DNA from: Clostridiales bacterium UBA1752
GTDB taxonomy: Bacteria > Bacillota > Clostridia > Oscillospirales > CAG-382
Assembly (NCBI GenBank): GCA_002314835.1
Contig: DCHM01000036.1
Coordinates: 14,874 to 57,213, forward strand
DNA length: 42,340 nt
Direction of reading: 5' to 3'
In this document: one piece after another, positions 1-8,085 of the stretch
How the letters are laid out: the number at the start of each line of letters is the position of its first letter
Position numbering within the stretch: the first letter of the stretch is position 1
Notes under the pieces: generated by a model
What the model was told of the DNA's origin: nothing
Seen by the model: only the letters and a program-made list of their open reading frames with translations
The model's database searches: none
Translations under genes and position numbers: made by a program

Positions 1-858
1 TCGGTTGACGGATGTGAGGTCATCGGTCAAGGCGCAAACGGTATGGTTTACCGTCTTGACCCCGACACCGTAATCAAGGTTTATCTCAATGCAGACAGCC
101 TTCCCGATATCCAGCGTGAAAGAGAGCTCGCGCGCAAAGCTTTTGTCCTCGGCATACCTACCGCCATTCCTTACGACGTAGTAAAGGTTGGCAACAGCTA
201 CGGCTCGGTTTTTGAGCTTTTGAACGCAAAGTCTTTTGCAAAAATATTGGCGGCAGAGCCCGAGCGTTTTGACGAGATAGCTAACCTCAACGTCGATTTG
301 CTCAAAAAGATACACTCGACAGAAGTCAAGCCTGAGGATATGCCCAGTATTAAAGCCACCGCGCTTGGATGGGCAAACGACCTCAAAGGCATGATAGACG
401 ACACGGTGCACACCAAGCTCGTTAAGATGATAGAAGAAGTGCCCGAATCAAACATGATGTGCCACGGCGACTATCACGTAAAAAACGTTATGATACAAAA
501 CGGTGAAGTATTGCTCATCGACATGGATACCCTCTGCCACGGCAACCCCGTATTTGAGTTTGGATCTATTTTTAATGCATACGTAGGTTTTGGCGAACTC
601 AGAGAAGGCGGAGCAACGCCATTCCTCGGCATCTCAGATGACGTAGCTAAAGCCCTCTGGCTCAAAACCGTAGAGCTTTACTTTGATACTACCGACAAAG
701 CAAAGATACAGGACTATGAAAACAAAGCAAAGGCTGTCGGCTACACTCGCATCCTACGCCGCGTCATACGCCGCACACCCGATGATACGGCTGCAATCGA
801 ACATTACAAAAAGCAACTTACTGCTTCGATAAACGCCGTAGAAAACCTGCTATTTTAA
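1..858 (+). CDS. APH/choline-kinase-like phosphotransferase, 5' end outside window
   Basis: The reading frame is open from base 1, so the start lies upstream; 285 residues are visible. The first residues read VIGQGANGMVYRL, a glycine-rich nucleotide-binding loop, followed by VIKVY with the likely ATP-binding Lys. A catalytic loop HGDYHVKN begins at His155 (counted from the window edge) and LIDMD follows as the metal-binding Asp motif. These are the marks of the aminoglycoside phosphotransferase/choline kinase fold, and the overall pattern resembles the TIGR02172-type kinases common in anaerobes. Substrate unknown; nothing shows that it confers antibiotic resistance. It ends 14 bases before the ATP synthase operon and may be cotranscribed with it. 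Confidence 0.8.
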   Translation, partial: SVDGCEVIGQGANGMVYRLDPDTVIKVYLNADSLPDIQRERELARKAFVLGIPTAIPYDVVKVGNSYGSVFELLNAKSFAKILAAEPERFDEIANLNVDLLKKIHSTEVKPEDMPSIKATALGWANDLKGMIDDTVHTKLVKMIEEVPESNMMCHGDYHVKNVMIQNGEVLLIDMDTLCHGNPVFEFGSIFNAYVGFGELREGGATPFLGISDDVAKALWLKTVELYFDTTDKAKIQDYENKAKAVGYTRILRRVIRRTPDDTAAIEHYKKQLTASINAVENLLF

Positions 859-872
859 CCTTTGGTGAAAAA

Positions 873-1184
873 ATGATAGATTATTTAGCTGCCGCAGTCG
901 CCTGCGGCATTGGTTTTGCTATTTGTTATCTCAATTATTGCATTTCAAAGCGGTATTTGGCAAAAAACACCGACAAGTTTTACGTGTCTTTTATTTTCAG
1001 ACAGGCAATAAACGTCGCGCTTTTGGTGGCGGTATATTTTATTGCACCGTTACTCGGTATCAACCAAAGCTATGCGCTCATCGGTGCCGCTTTGGGCATC
1101 ACTCTGCCGTCCGCAAAGTTCACACGCGATTTGCTCGAGTTTCAAAAAACATTAAGGCCGGCAAACGAGGAGGAAGATAAATAA
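873..1184 (+). CDS. AtpI-like small membrane protein of the ATP synthase operon
   Basis: A 103-residue hydrophobic protein with about three membrane segments (residues 3-22, 42-60 and 65-80) and an acidic tail, ANEEEDK. Its position directly before atpB, its size and its hydrophobic profile match AtpI/ATP-synthase-I proteins, which in other bacteria help c-ring assembly or Mg2+ supply. Primary sequence similarity is weak, so the call rests largely on context. Its TAA shares one base with the atpB ATG (TAATG at 1182-1186), which suggests translational coupling. Confidence 0.6.
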   Translation: MIDYLAAAVACGIGFAICYLNYCISKRYLAKNTDKFYVSFIFRQAINVALLVAVYFIAPLLGINQSYALIGAALGITLPSAKFTRDLLEFQKTLRPANEEEDK

Positions 1185-1858
1185 TGGGCGAAGCATCCCC
1201 TGCTCTGTTTAACATCTTTGGCTTAAACGTCACAGCCGAAGTCACTACTCAATGGGGCATAATAGTATTAGTAGCACTGCTTTCGCTGCTCGTAACGCAC
1301 AATCTAAAAGAAAAGCCCGGTAAGCTGCAAAACGCAGGTGAATATCTGATAGATTACCTGCTAGGCTTTTTGGGCGATATATTGGGCGAAGTAAAAGCAC
1401 GCAAATATTTCAGTTTTCTTGCCACGCTTTTTATATTCATCATCACCTGCAATTACTCGGGACTTTTGCCCGGCTCCGGCACCATAACGGGCTTTAAGGC
1501 ACCGACGTCTTCACTATCGGTAACGCTCGGCTTTGGTGTTTGCAGTTTTGTGGCAATACAGTATTACGGCATAAAGCAACACAGAGGCAAATATGCACTT
1601 AGGTTTTTTAAGCCTGTTGCCATAGTTTTTCCGCTGATGATACTCGACGAGTTTATTAAGCCGGCTTCGTTAGCACTCAGACTCTACGGCAACATCTTTG
1701 GCGAAGAATCCGTAACGGAACAGCTTTACAACATCGCGCCAGTAGGGCCTCCGATACTGATGATGGCGCTCAGTTGCCTGTTTTGCGCTATACAAGCCAT
1801 CGTATTTACTATGCTCACCGCGATATATCTCGATGAGTCCACCGAAGAAATCGAATAA
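1184..1858 (+). CDS. atpB: F-type ATP synthase subunit a
   Basis: A 224-residue polytopic membrane protein forming the ion half-channels of Fo. The diagnostic segment KPASLALRLYGNIFGEE is present, with the essential Arg at residue 166 facing the c-ring carboxylate. N-terminal IFGLNVTAEV and the NYSGLLPG segment also fit the family, and the length is normal. The ATG overlaps the preceding stop by one base, and an AGGAGG-like sequence (GAGGAGG, 1167-1173) lies upstream. atpE follows after 20 bases. Confidence 0.96.
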   Translation: MGEASPALFNIFGLNVTAEVTTQWGIIVLVALLSLLVTHNLKEKPGKLQNAGEYLIDYLLGFLGDILGEVKARKYFSFLATLFIFIITCNYSGLLPGSGTITGFKAPTSSLSVTLGFGVCSFVAIQYYGIKQHRGKYALRFFKPVAIVFPLMILDEFIKPASLALRLYGNIFGEESVTEQLYNIAPVGPPILMMALSCLFCAIQAIVFTMLTAIYLDESTEEIE

Positions 1859-1878
1859 CATTAAGGAGTTTATATATC

Positions 1879-2109
1879 ATGACAGATTCAGCAATTATCG
1901 CACTCGCCGCTTGCTTTTGCATAGCAATCAGCACCATCTTCCCTGCTATTTCGCAGGGCAAAGCAGCAAAAGCTGCCATGGAGAGCATCGCTCGCCAGCC
2001 AGACGCCGCTAAAAACATCCGCAGTACCCTGATGATAGCACTCGCCCTTATCGAGGCTCTCACCATTTACGGTCTGCTCATAGCTTTTATGCTCGTAAGC
2101 AAAATCTAA
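1879..2109 (+). CDS. atpE: F-type ATP synthase subunit c (ring proteolipid)
   Basis: A 76-residue hairpin of two membrane helices joined by the polar loop ARQPDAAKN, which carries the conserved RQP. Ion-site residues by alignment to Ilyobacter tartaricus c: Pro22, Gln26, Glu59, Ala60, Leu61, Tyr64. Glu59 is the ion-carrying carboxylate. The Na+-type ring needs a hydroxyl residue (Ser66 in Ilyobacter) directly after this Glu; here it is Ala, while the Na+-type Gln, Pro and Tyr are kept. Proton coupling is therefore more likely, but the signature is mixed. AAGGAG (1862-1867) precedes the ATG. Confidence 0.96.
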   Translation: MTDSAIIALAACFCIAISTIFPAISQGKAAKAAMESIARQPDAAKNIRSTLMIALALIEALTIYGLLIAFMLVSKI

Positions 2110-2130
2110 ATTTTAGTTTGAGGATGCAAA

Positions 2131-2556
2131 ATGTCATTTGACATATCTGTATTTATTTGGACGCTGATAGATTTTGTTTTGCTCTATCTCGTGCTTAACT
2201 TCTTGCTTATCAAGCCGCTATTTAAAGTGATGGACAAGCGCAAAGCCAAGGTCGATGCAGCGGCAGGCGCAAAGGCAAAGCTCGTAGCGGAGCAAAAAGA
2301 ACGGGAAGCACAGCGTGCCGCAGAATTAGAGCAAGCCAAAGCAAAGCAAATAGCAGAAGCCAAGCAAAACGAAGCAATCGCGTCCGAAAAGCGCAAGGCA
2401 GAATTAGAAAAGCGCGCTCTCGAAACTGCAGAATCGGTTACGCAAGAGCGTGCAAAACTCGCTAAAGACAGCGAGGATTTTTTGCCATGCCGCAAATCCG
2501 AGCTCGACGCTGCCGCAAAAGCTCTGGCTGACGCTCTGACGGATAAGGAGGCTTAA
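2131..2556 (+). CDS. atpF: F-type ATP synthase subunit b (peripheral stalk)
   Basis: A 141-residue protein with one N-terminal membrane helix (residues 6-28, ending LLIKPLFKVMDKRK, a typical b-subunit juxtamembrane pattern) followed by an Ala/Lys/Glu-rich coiled coil to about residue 110. It is shorter than usual (about 155-170 residues). It would dimerise in the peripheral stalk; the partner may be a second copy of itself or the b-like N-terminus of the next gene, which starts two bases later. A Cys at about residue 118 is unusual in the stalk. Confidence 0.92.
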   Translation: MSFDISVFIWTLIDFVLLYLVLNFLLIKPLFKVMDKRKAKVDAAAGAKAKLVAEQKEREAQRAAELEQAKAKQIAEAKQNEAIASEKRKAELEKRALETAESVTQERAKLAKDSEDFLPCRKSELDAAAKALADALTDKEA

Positions 2557-2557
2557 C

Positions 2558-4753
2558 GTGGAGATAGTATATTCACTCATTAACTTTGCCATACTTATCG
2601 CTATCATTGCGGTTATATTTGCCAAAGGCTTTATCAAATCACTAAAGGACAGACGCGCAAAGATTAACAAAGACCTGAGCGAAGCGGAAAATCCCGTTTT
2701 GCCGAGCGAGCCGTGTAACGAAGTACATATTGAAACAACCCCTGCCGTCGTCGCGGATACCGATACAAAGTATGCACTCGAAGACCAAAAGCAGGACACA
2801 GAGCTGCAAAATATGCTAAACGGTCTGCGCATCGATGCGCACGAAAAACAAAGATCCGCCGCCATAAAATCCGTTTGCGATAAGGTTGCAGAAACAATGG
2901 TGACAGAGCCGTATTTGTCCGAATATCGCAAGAATGAGCACGATATTGCGGAAGCGATACTTTCGATTATCAAGCTCACACCCGGTGACCTCTCTTATCT
3001 CGTAAAGCACAACGTCTTGTACGTCACGCTTACCTCGGCTTTTCCGCTCGACCAAATGATAGTAGATTGCGTTGACTGGGCTACCGAATCTTTGCTAAAG
3101 GAAGTAGGCGGCAAAAAGTCGTTTTGGGTAAAAACAGACCCCAAGCTTATAGGCGGTCTTACTCTGCGCATCGGTGATACGATTTACGACGGCTCAATAG
3201 CCGAGCTACTGTATCAGTACAAGCAGGAGATGTTGCAAAAGACGATTACAGCCGAAACTACGCAAGACGACATAATCACACAGCTCGCCGAAAAAGCAAA
3301 GAGTATATCCAAAAACATCAATGTTTACCAGCTCGGCAGAGCAATTAAGGTTTCGGACGGTATATGCTGGCTTGACGGACTTGCCGACATTATGTACGGT
3401 GAAGTAGTCGAGTTTGACTGCGGCGAAAAAGGTATGATTCTCGATATACAAGCTGACAAAATCGGTTGTATCGTTTTTGGCAAGTTTGAAAAAATCGAGA
3501 GCGGCAACCGTGTACGCCGTCTCGGGCGCACCGCCTGCGTACCCGTCGGTGAGTATTTGCTCGGCAGAGTAGTTGACGCGCTTGGCAATCCGCTCGACGG
3601 CATGGGCAAGATTTGGGCTGATAGCTTTAGACCGATAGAAAACCCCGCCCCTGCCATCACCGACAGACAGTCGGTCAAGACTTCGCTCCATACGGGTATA
3701 AAGGCGATAGACGCGCTCGTACCTATCGGCAAAGGCCAACGTGAATTGATTATCGGTGACAGACAGACAGGCAAGAGCGCTATAGCCATTGATGCCATAA
3801 TTAACCAAAAAGGTCAAAACGTAATCTGCATTTACGTTGCCATAGGACAAAAAGATATCTATATAGCAGATCTGTACTCAAAGCTCAAAAAAGCAGGTGC
3901 AATGGACTATACGGTTATCGTGAGTGCCGACGCTTTTTCGTCTGCATCAATGCAATATATAGCTCCGTTTGCCGCCACTTCGATGGGCGAGTATTATATG
4001 TATAATGGCAAAGACGTACTCATCATTTACGACGATTTGTCAAAGCACGCAGTCGCTTACAGAGAGCTTTCGCTATTGCTGCAAAGGCCTTCAGGCAGAG
4101 AAGCATACCCCGGCGACGTCTTTTATCTGCACGCACGCTTGCTCGAAAGGTCGGCAAGGCTGAGTGACGAGCTCGGCGGCGGTTCTATGACCGCACTGCC
4201 GATGATAGAGACGCAGGCAGGCGACATTTCGGCGTATATTCCTACAAATACAATATCTATTACCGACGGACAGATTTTCCTCGATACAGAGCTCTTTAAC
4301 GAAGGTCAAAGACCGGCTATCAACGTCGGACTGTCTGTTTCGCGTGTCGGCGGCTCCGCTCAAACCAAGCTGCTCAAGCAGGTTTCAGCAGGTCTTAGGA
4401 CTTCGCTGGCACAATACAGAGAGCTGCAAAGCTTTGCACAGTTCGGTGCAGACCTTGACGAAGCTTCGCGTGCGGTGCTTGACAAAGGCGCTCGCATGAT
4501 GGCGGTGCTAAAGCAGCCGCGTTACTCCCCTATGTCCGACGCCGAAGAAGCACTCGTTATTTACGCCGTTTCCAACGGTTTTGCAGACAAAGTGGATATT
4601 GCGGAAATAGAAGCATGGCAAAAGGACTTGATTGCTTACTTTAAATCTTCGCAAAAAGAAACGTATGATTTGCTGTGCACCGGCAAAAAGCTCGATAAAG
4701 AGCAGCTTGCTCAGTTGTCTTTTGCCATCACGGCTTTTGCGGAGGCTATGTAA
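2558..4753 (+). CDS. atpA: ATP synthase b'-delta-alpha fusion protein
   Basis: One 731-codon frame beginning at GTG (AAGGAG at 2545-2550, spacing 7). Residues 2-24 form a b-like membrane helix followed by a short charged stretch (KSLKDRRAKI). Residues 44-130 are a linker and helical region unlike the delta N-terminal domain. Residues about 133-224 match the delta C-terminal domain, including DPKLIGGLTLRIGDTIYDGS. From about residue 225 it is a complete alpha subunit: Walker A GDRQTGKS at 400-407, IIYDDLSK, and the arginine finger in SVSRVGG. There is no stop or frameshift between parts. A free alpha could arise from internal initiation at ATG 3230 (residue 225) or by proteolysis, which is inference. 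No separate atpH or atpA exists in the operon. A chimeric assembly is possible but nothing in the sequence suggests it. Confidence 0.93.
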   Translation: MEIVYSLINFAILIAIIAVIFAKGFIKSLKDRRAKINKDLSEAENPVLPSEPCNEVHIETTPAVVADTDTKYALEDQKQDTELQNMLNGLRIDAHEKQRSAAIKSVCDKVAETMVTEPYLSEYRKNEHDIAEAILSIIKLTPGDLSYLVKHNVLYVTLTSAFPLDQMIVDCVDWATESLLKEVGGKKSFWVKTDPKLIGGLTLRIGDTIYDGSIAELLYQYKQEMLQKTITAETTQDDIITQLAEKAKSISKNINVYQLGRAIKVSDGICWLDGLADIMYGEVVEFDCGEKGMILDIQADKIGCIVFGKFEKIESGNRVRRLGRTACVPVGEYLLGRVVDALGNPLDGMGKIWADSFRPIENPAPAITDRQSVKTSLHTGIKAIDALVPIGKGQRELIIGDRQTGKSAIAIDAIINQKGQNVICIYVAIGQKDIYIADLYSKLKKAGAMDYTVIVSADAFSSASMQYIAPFAATSMGEYYMYNGKDVLIIYDDLSKHAVAYRELSLLLQRPSGREAYPGDVFYLHARLLERSARLSDELGGGSMTALPMIETQAGDISAYIPTNTISITDGQIFLDTELFNEGQRPAINVGLSVSRVGGSAQTKLLKQVSAGLRTSLAQYRELQSFAQFGADLDEASRAVLDKGARMMAVLKQPRYSPMSDAEEALVIYAVSNGFADKVDIAEIEAWQKDLIAYFKSSQKETYDLLCTGKKLDKEQLAQLSFAITAFAEAM

Positions 4754-4754
4754 T

Positions 4755-5573
4755 ATGCCTTCCGTCCGTTCATTACGCAACAAAATTAAAAGCGTAGGCA
4801 GTATCAAGCAGTTTACGTCGGCTATGCGAGCCGTTTCGACTGCCAAATTCAGCAGGACTTCGGATAAATTGCGCAGATACAAGAGGTACGTTGGCTACTG
4901 CCGCCAAGTTGCCAAGCAAAGCGGCATTTCTATGGTAAACAACGGAACCGCAGGCATTGATTTGTACGTCGTTTTTACTGCAAACCGTACGCTCTGCGGA
5001 GAATTTAATAACGAAATAGTTAAATTTTGCAAAGACAGTATTCCTGTCGGTAGCAAGGTCTTTGTTTGCGGCAACTGGGCAAAACAGCATTTTGGCGAAA
5101 AGTGTATCAGCTTTGACTCTGCGATAGAAGTTTCGGACGTGCCAGAATATACCGAAGCCGAAAAGCTCTACAGCGAAATACTCGCCGAGTTTTACGTCAA
5201 TAACGTAGATAACGTGTATTTTGTCTATAGCAAGTTTGAAAACATGATGAAACAAACTCCCGCTATGGTCAAGATACTCCCTGCAGGTGAGGACGCAGTG
5301 CCAAATCCCGACGTCACTTTTATACCCGACAAGGCTTCTGTCTCCGCCAGCGTAACAGACGTATGCCTAACGGCGGAAATATATCCTTATATGCTCGAGG
5401 CGGCTTTGTCAGCACAAGCTGCTACGATGATGGCTATGCGTTCCGCGAGCGAAAACGCCCAAACCTTGTATGCAGACCTGCAGCTCGAGCTCGGCAGACT
5501 GAGACAGAGCATTATCACAACCGACGTTATAGAAACCTCGTCCCGTGCAGGTGACGAAAGATTAGGAGATTAG
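4755..5573 (+). CDS. atpG: F-type ATP synthase subunit gamma (rotor shaft)
   Basis: A 272-residue central-stalk subunit. The start at ATG 4755 is set by GGAGG at 4741-4745 and by the family N-terminus, RSLRNKIKSVGSIKQFTSAM. The C-terminal helix RQSIITTDVIETSSRAGD also fits. Slightly shorter than usual (about 285). The normally invariant SDRGLCGG(F/L)N motif reads TANRTLCGEFN here, so the lineage is divergent. One base separates it from the preceding stop and two bases from atpD. Confidence 0.94.
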   Translation: MPSVRSLRNKIKSVGSIKQFTSAMRAVSTAKFSRTSDKLRRYKRYVGYCRQVAKQSGISMVNNGTAGIDLYVVFTANRTLCGEFNNEIVKFCKDSIPVGSKVFVCGNWAKQHFGEKCISFDSAIEVSDVPEYTEAEKLYSEILAEFYVNNVDNVYFVYSKFENMMKQTPAMVKILPAGEDAVPNPDVTFIPDKASVSASVTDVCLTAEIYPYMLEAALSAQAATMMAMRSASENAQTLYADLQLELGRLRQSIITTDVIETSSRAGDERLGD

Positions 5574-5575
5574 AC

Positions 5576-6973
5576 ATGTCAATAGGTAGCAAAGGTATCG
5601 TAATGCGTATTACGGGACCTGTAGTTGACATAATATTCGAAAACAAAGCGGAACTGCCCGACATTTTTGACGCAGTCGAAGTGCTCGACGGCGAAAAAAG
5701 ATACCTGCTCGAGACGCTGCAGCATCTCGGCAACGGCGAGGTCAGGTGCATTTCAATGCACCCTACCGAAGGTATGTCTCGCGGAATGACCGCAGTTGAC
5801 ACAGGTGCGCCTATCAGCGTGCCCGTAGGTGAAGCGACTCTCGGGCGTATGATTAACGTCGCAGGTGAGCCCATCGACCGCAAAGGCGAGATAGTTGCAG
5901 ACCTTAAATATCCGATACATCACAAAGCACCAAGCTTTACCGAGATAGTACCTGCTACCGAAATACTCGAAACGGGCATCAAGGTTATCGACCTTATGAC
6001 ACCCTATGCCAAGGGTGCAAAAATCGGTCTCTTTGGCGGCGCAGGCGTAGGCAAAACAGTGCTGATTATGGAGCTGATACGCAATATTGCCCACGAGCAC
6101 AACGGTTACAGCGTCTTTGCAGGCGTCGGTGAAAGGTCAAGAGAAGGCAACGACCTGTGGAATGAAATGAACGACTCGGGGGTTATTTCAAAGACTGCGC
6201 TCGTCTTTGGTCAGATGAACGAGCAGTCCGGAGCCAGACTGAGAGTGCCGCTCGCAGGCTTGACCCTCGCAGAGTATTTCAGAGAAGAAAAACACAGAGA
6301 CGTACTCTTATTTATTGACAATATTTTCAGATTTACGCAAGCCGGCTCAGAGGTATCGGCATTGCTCGGGCGTATGCCTTCTGCAGTAGGTTATCAGCCT
6401 ACGCTCGCATCCGAAATGGGCAGATTGCAGGAGCGCATAGTCAGCACGCGCAACGGTTCTATTACCTCAATACAGGCAGTTTACGTCCCTGCCGACGACC
6501 TGACGGACCCTGCTACCGCTACGACGTTCTCACACCTTGACGCCACGACGGTTTTGTCACGTTCAGTCGTAGAGCTCGGTATATATCCTGCCGTCGCACC
6601 GCTCGAATCGTCGTCGAGAATGATGGCACCCGACGTAATAGGCGACAGGCATTACAACTTAGCAGGCGAAGTTCAGCGCATACTGCAAAGATATAACGAA
6701 TTGCAAGACATTATAGCCATACTCGGTATGGATGAATTGTCCCCCGAAGACCGTCTGCTCGTCAGTCGTGCGCGCAAGATACAGAGATTTATGAGTCAGC
6801 CGTTTTACGTAGCTGAGAGCTTTACGGGTCTCGAAGGTCGATTTGTCAAGCTCGAAGAAACGCTTAATTCGTTTGAAGCCATCGTCGGCGGCGAATGTGA
6901 CGGCATAAGTGAGCAGCACTTCCTCATGTGTGGCGGACTCGACGACGTTATCAAAAAGAGCAAAGAATCATGA
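5576..6973 (+). CDS. atpD: F-type ATP synthase subunit beta (catalytic)
   Basis: A 465-residue catalytic subunit of normal length. Walker A GGAGVGKT is at residues 154-161, the catalytic Glu lies in GVGERSREGNDLW, the Walker B strand is VLLFIDNIFRFTQAGSEVS, and the C-terminal lever motif reads DELSPED (DELSEED family). All catalytic residues are intact. GGAG at 5565-5568 precedes the ATG. Its stop overlaps the atpC start (ATGA, 6970-6973). Confidence 0.98.
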   Translation: MSIGSKGIVMRITGPVVDIIFENKAELPDIFDAVEVLDGEKRYLLETLQHLGNGEVRCISMHPTEGMSRGMTAVDTGAPISVPVGEATLGRMINVAGEPIDRKGEIVADLKYPIHHKAPSFTEIVPATEILETGIKVIDLMTPYAKGAKIGLFGGAGVGKTVLIMELIRNIAHEHNGYSVFAGVGERSREGNDLWNEMNDSGVISKTALVFGQMNEQSGARLRVPLAGLTLAEYFREEKHRDVLLFIDNIFRFTQAGSEVSALLGRMPSAVGYQPTLASEMGRLQERIVSTRNGSITSIQAVYVPADDLTDPATATTFSHLDATTVLSRSVVELGIYPAVAPLESSSRMMAPDVIGDRHYNLAGEVQRILQRYNELQDIIAILGMDELSPEDRLLVSRARKIQRFMSQPFYVAESFTGLEGRFVKLEETLNSFEAIVGGECDGISEQHFLMCGGLDDVIKKSKES

Positions 6974-7209
6974 AGCTGAAGATTATTTCTCCGATTTGCG
7001 GCAACATAGAGTACGACGCCGACACGGTAAGGCTTTTGGCACCCGACGGCTACGTTGGCATTCACGAGGGCTGTGCGCCTATGCTGGTGGCACTCGTTGA
7101 GAGCGATGTTGTTTATACGCAAGGTGACAAAACTCTAAGCGTAGCCATTACAGACGGTTTTGCAGAGGTTACTCCGCACAGAGTAAACGTATTTGCCGAT
7201 AGGAGGTAG
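6970..7209 (+). CDS. atpC: F-type ATP synthase subunit epsilon, beta-sandwich domain only
   Basis: A 79-residue protein covering only the N-terminal beta-sandwich of epsilon (MKLKIISPICGN ... LSVAITDGFAEVTPHRVNVFAD). The two C-terminal helices that inhibit ATP hydrolysis in E. coli and Bacillus, about 50 residues, are absent because the frame stops at TAG 7207-7209. The start ATG 6970 overlaps the atpD stop, and the family N-terminus supports it. No strong Shine-Dalgarno precedes it, so coupling to atpD is likely. There is no sign of a remnant: the AGGAGG for the next gene overlaps the last codons. Confidence 0.92.
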   Translation: MKLKIISPICGNIEYDADTVRLLAPDGYVGIHEGCAPMLVALVESDVVYTQGDKTLSVAITDGFAEVTPHRVNVFADRR

Positions 7210-7212
7210 TTT

Positions 7213-8043
7213 ATGCAAGGCTTTTATCAGATAACCGACAACATTATAAACCTCGGACTGCGCAAAGAGCACAAGCTGATGCATATCAGCGATACACATA
7301 TATGTTGTATAGACGAGCTTTCGACCGAGGAAGAGGCCGCAAAAGCACAAGCACAGGAAAAAATATGGGAGCCTGTCCGCAGAGACTTTGCACATCACTT
7401 TAACGAGCCTTGGAACCCCGAACACGAAATCCCTACGTCAGAAGCTTTTGATAAGATTATCGACTATGCCGCCAAGATGTCTCCCGAATGCCTGCTGATG
7501 TCGGGCGACATACTCGACTACGTACATCCTGCAGGCATACGCCACGCAGTCAAAAAGCTATCGCAGTACGGTGGCAATTATCTGTTTGCAAACGGCAATC
7601 ACGAAGGTCCTTCTGCCTCAAATCCCGACCTAATGCAGCTAAACGGCGGCAATGACGACATAGGCGTTTACAGAGGCGAAGACTTTATCATAACCTCTAT
7701 CGACAACAGCACAAAAAAGGTGCCTCAAAAGCAATTAGAGCAATTAAAGGCACTGATGCAAGAGGGCAAACCAATAGTGCTGATGATGCACATACCCCTG
7801 TCGCTCGATTACAATAAAGAGTCAATGCAAAAATTCGGCAACTACTTTTTGATATTCGAGGATGACTGTGACGACAGCGCAAAGGAATTGATAAGTCTGA
7901 TAAAACCCGATGACTCCCCCATCCGCTCCATAATCTGCGGTCACGTTCACGGGTATCACAAATGCGAGTTTGCCAAAGGCAGAGAGCAAATTTGCTCGTC
8001 GAGCTCTATGGCAGGATTTATTGATATGATTACTCTAAGATAA
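7213..8043 (+). CDS. Calcineurin-like metallophosphoesterase
   Basis: A 276-residue protein with all five metal-binding blocks of the family: HISDTHI, MSGDILD, NGNHE, MMHIPL and ICGHVHGYH. It would hydrolyse a phosphomono- or diester with a di-metal centre; the substrate is unknown and there is no signal peptide, so it is cytosolic. AGGAGG (7201-7206) overlaps the end of atpC and the ATG lies three bases after the atpC stop, so it is cotranscribed with the ATP synthase. It is the last gene before a strong terminator. Confidence 0.88.
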   Translation: MQGFYQITDNIINLGLRKEHKLMHISDTHICCIDELSTEEEAAKAQAQEKIWEPVRRDFAHHFNEPWNPEHEIPTSEAFDKIIDYAAKMSPECLLMSGDILDYVHPAGIRHAVKKLSQYGGNYLFANGNHEGPSASNPDLMQLNGGNDDIGVYRGEDFIITSIDNSTKKVPQKQLEQLKALMQEGKPIVLMMHIPLSLDYNKESMQKFGNYFLIFEDDCDDSAKELISLIKPDDSPIRSIICGHVHGYHKCEFAKGREQICSSSSMAGFIDMITLR

Positions 8044-8047
8044 AGTA

Positions 8048-8085
8048 AAAGGCAACGATAAACTTCGTTGCCTTTGTTTTATTTT
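8048..8085. terminator. Bidirectional terminator between ATP synthase operon and glpK
   Basis: A perfect 11-bp stem: arm 8048-8058 (AAAGGCAACGA) pairs with 8065-8075 across a six-base loop. It is followed on the + strand by GTTTTATTTT and flanked on the other side by an A-rich run, so it can serve both converging transcripts. Confidence 0.9.

Noticed and set aside
1..858. Aminoglycoside resistance gene
   Set aside because: The fold is shared by many metabolic kinases, there is no mobile context, and no specific resistance family is recognised.
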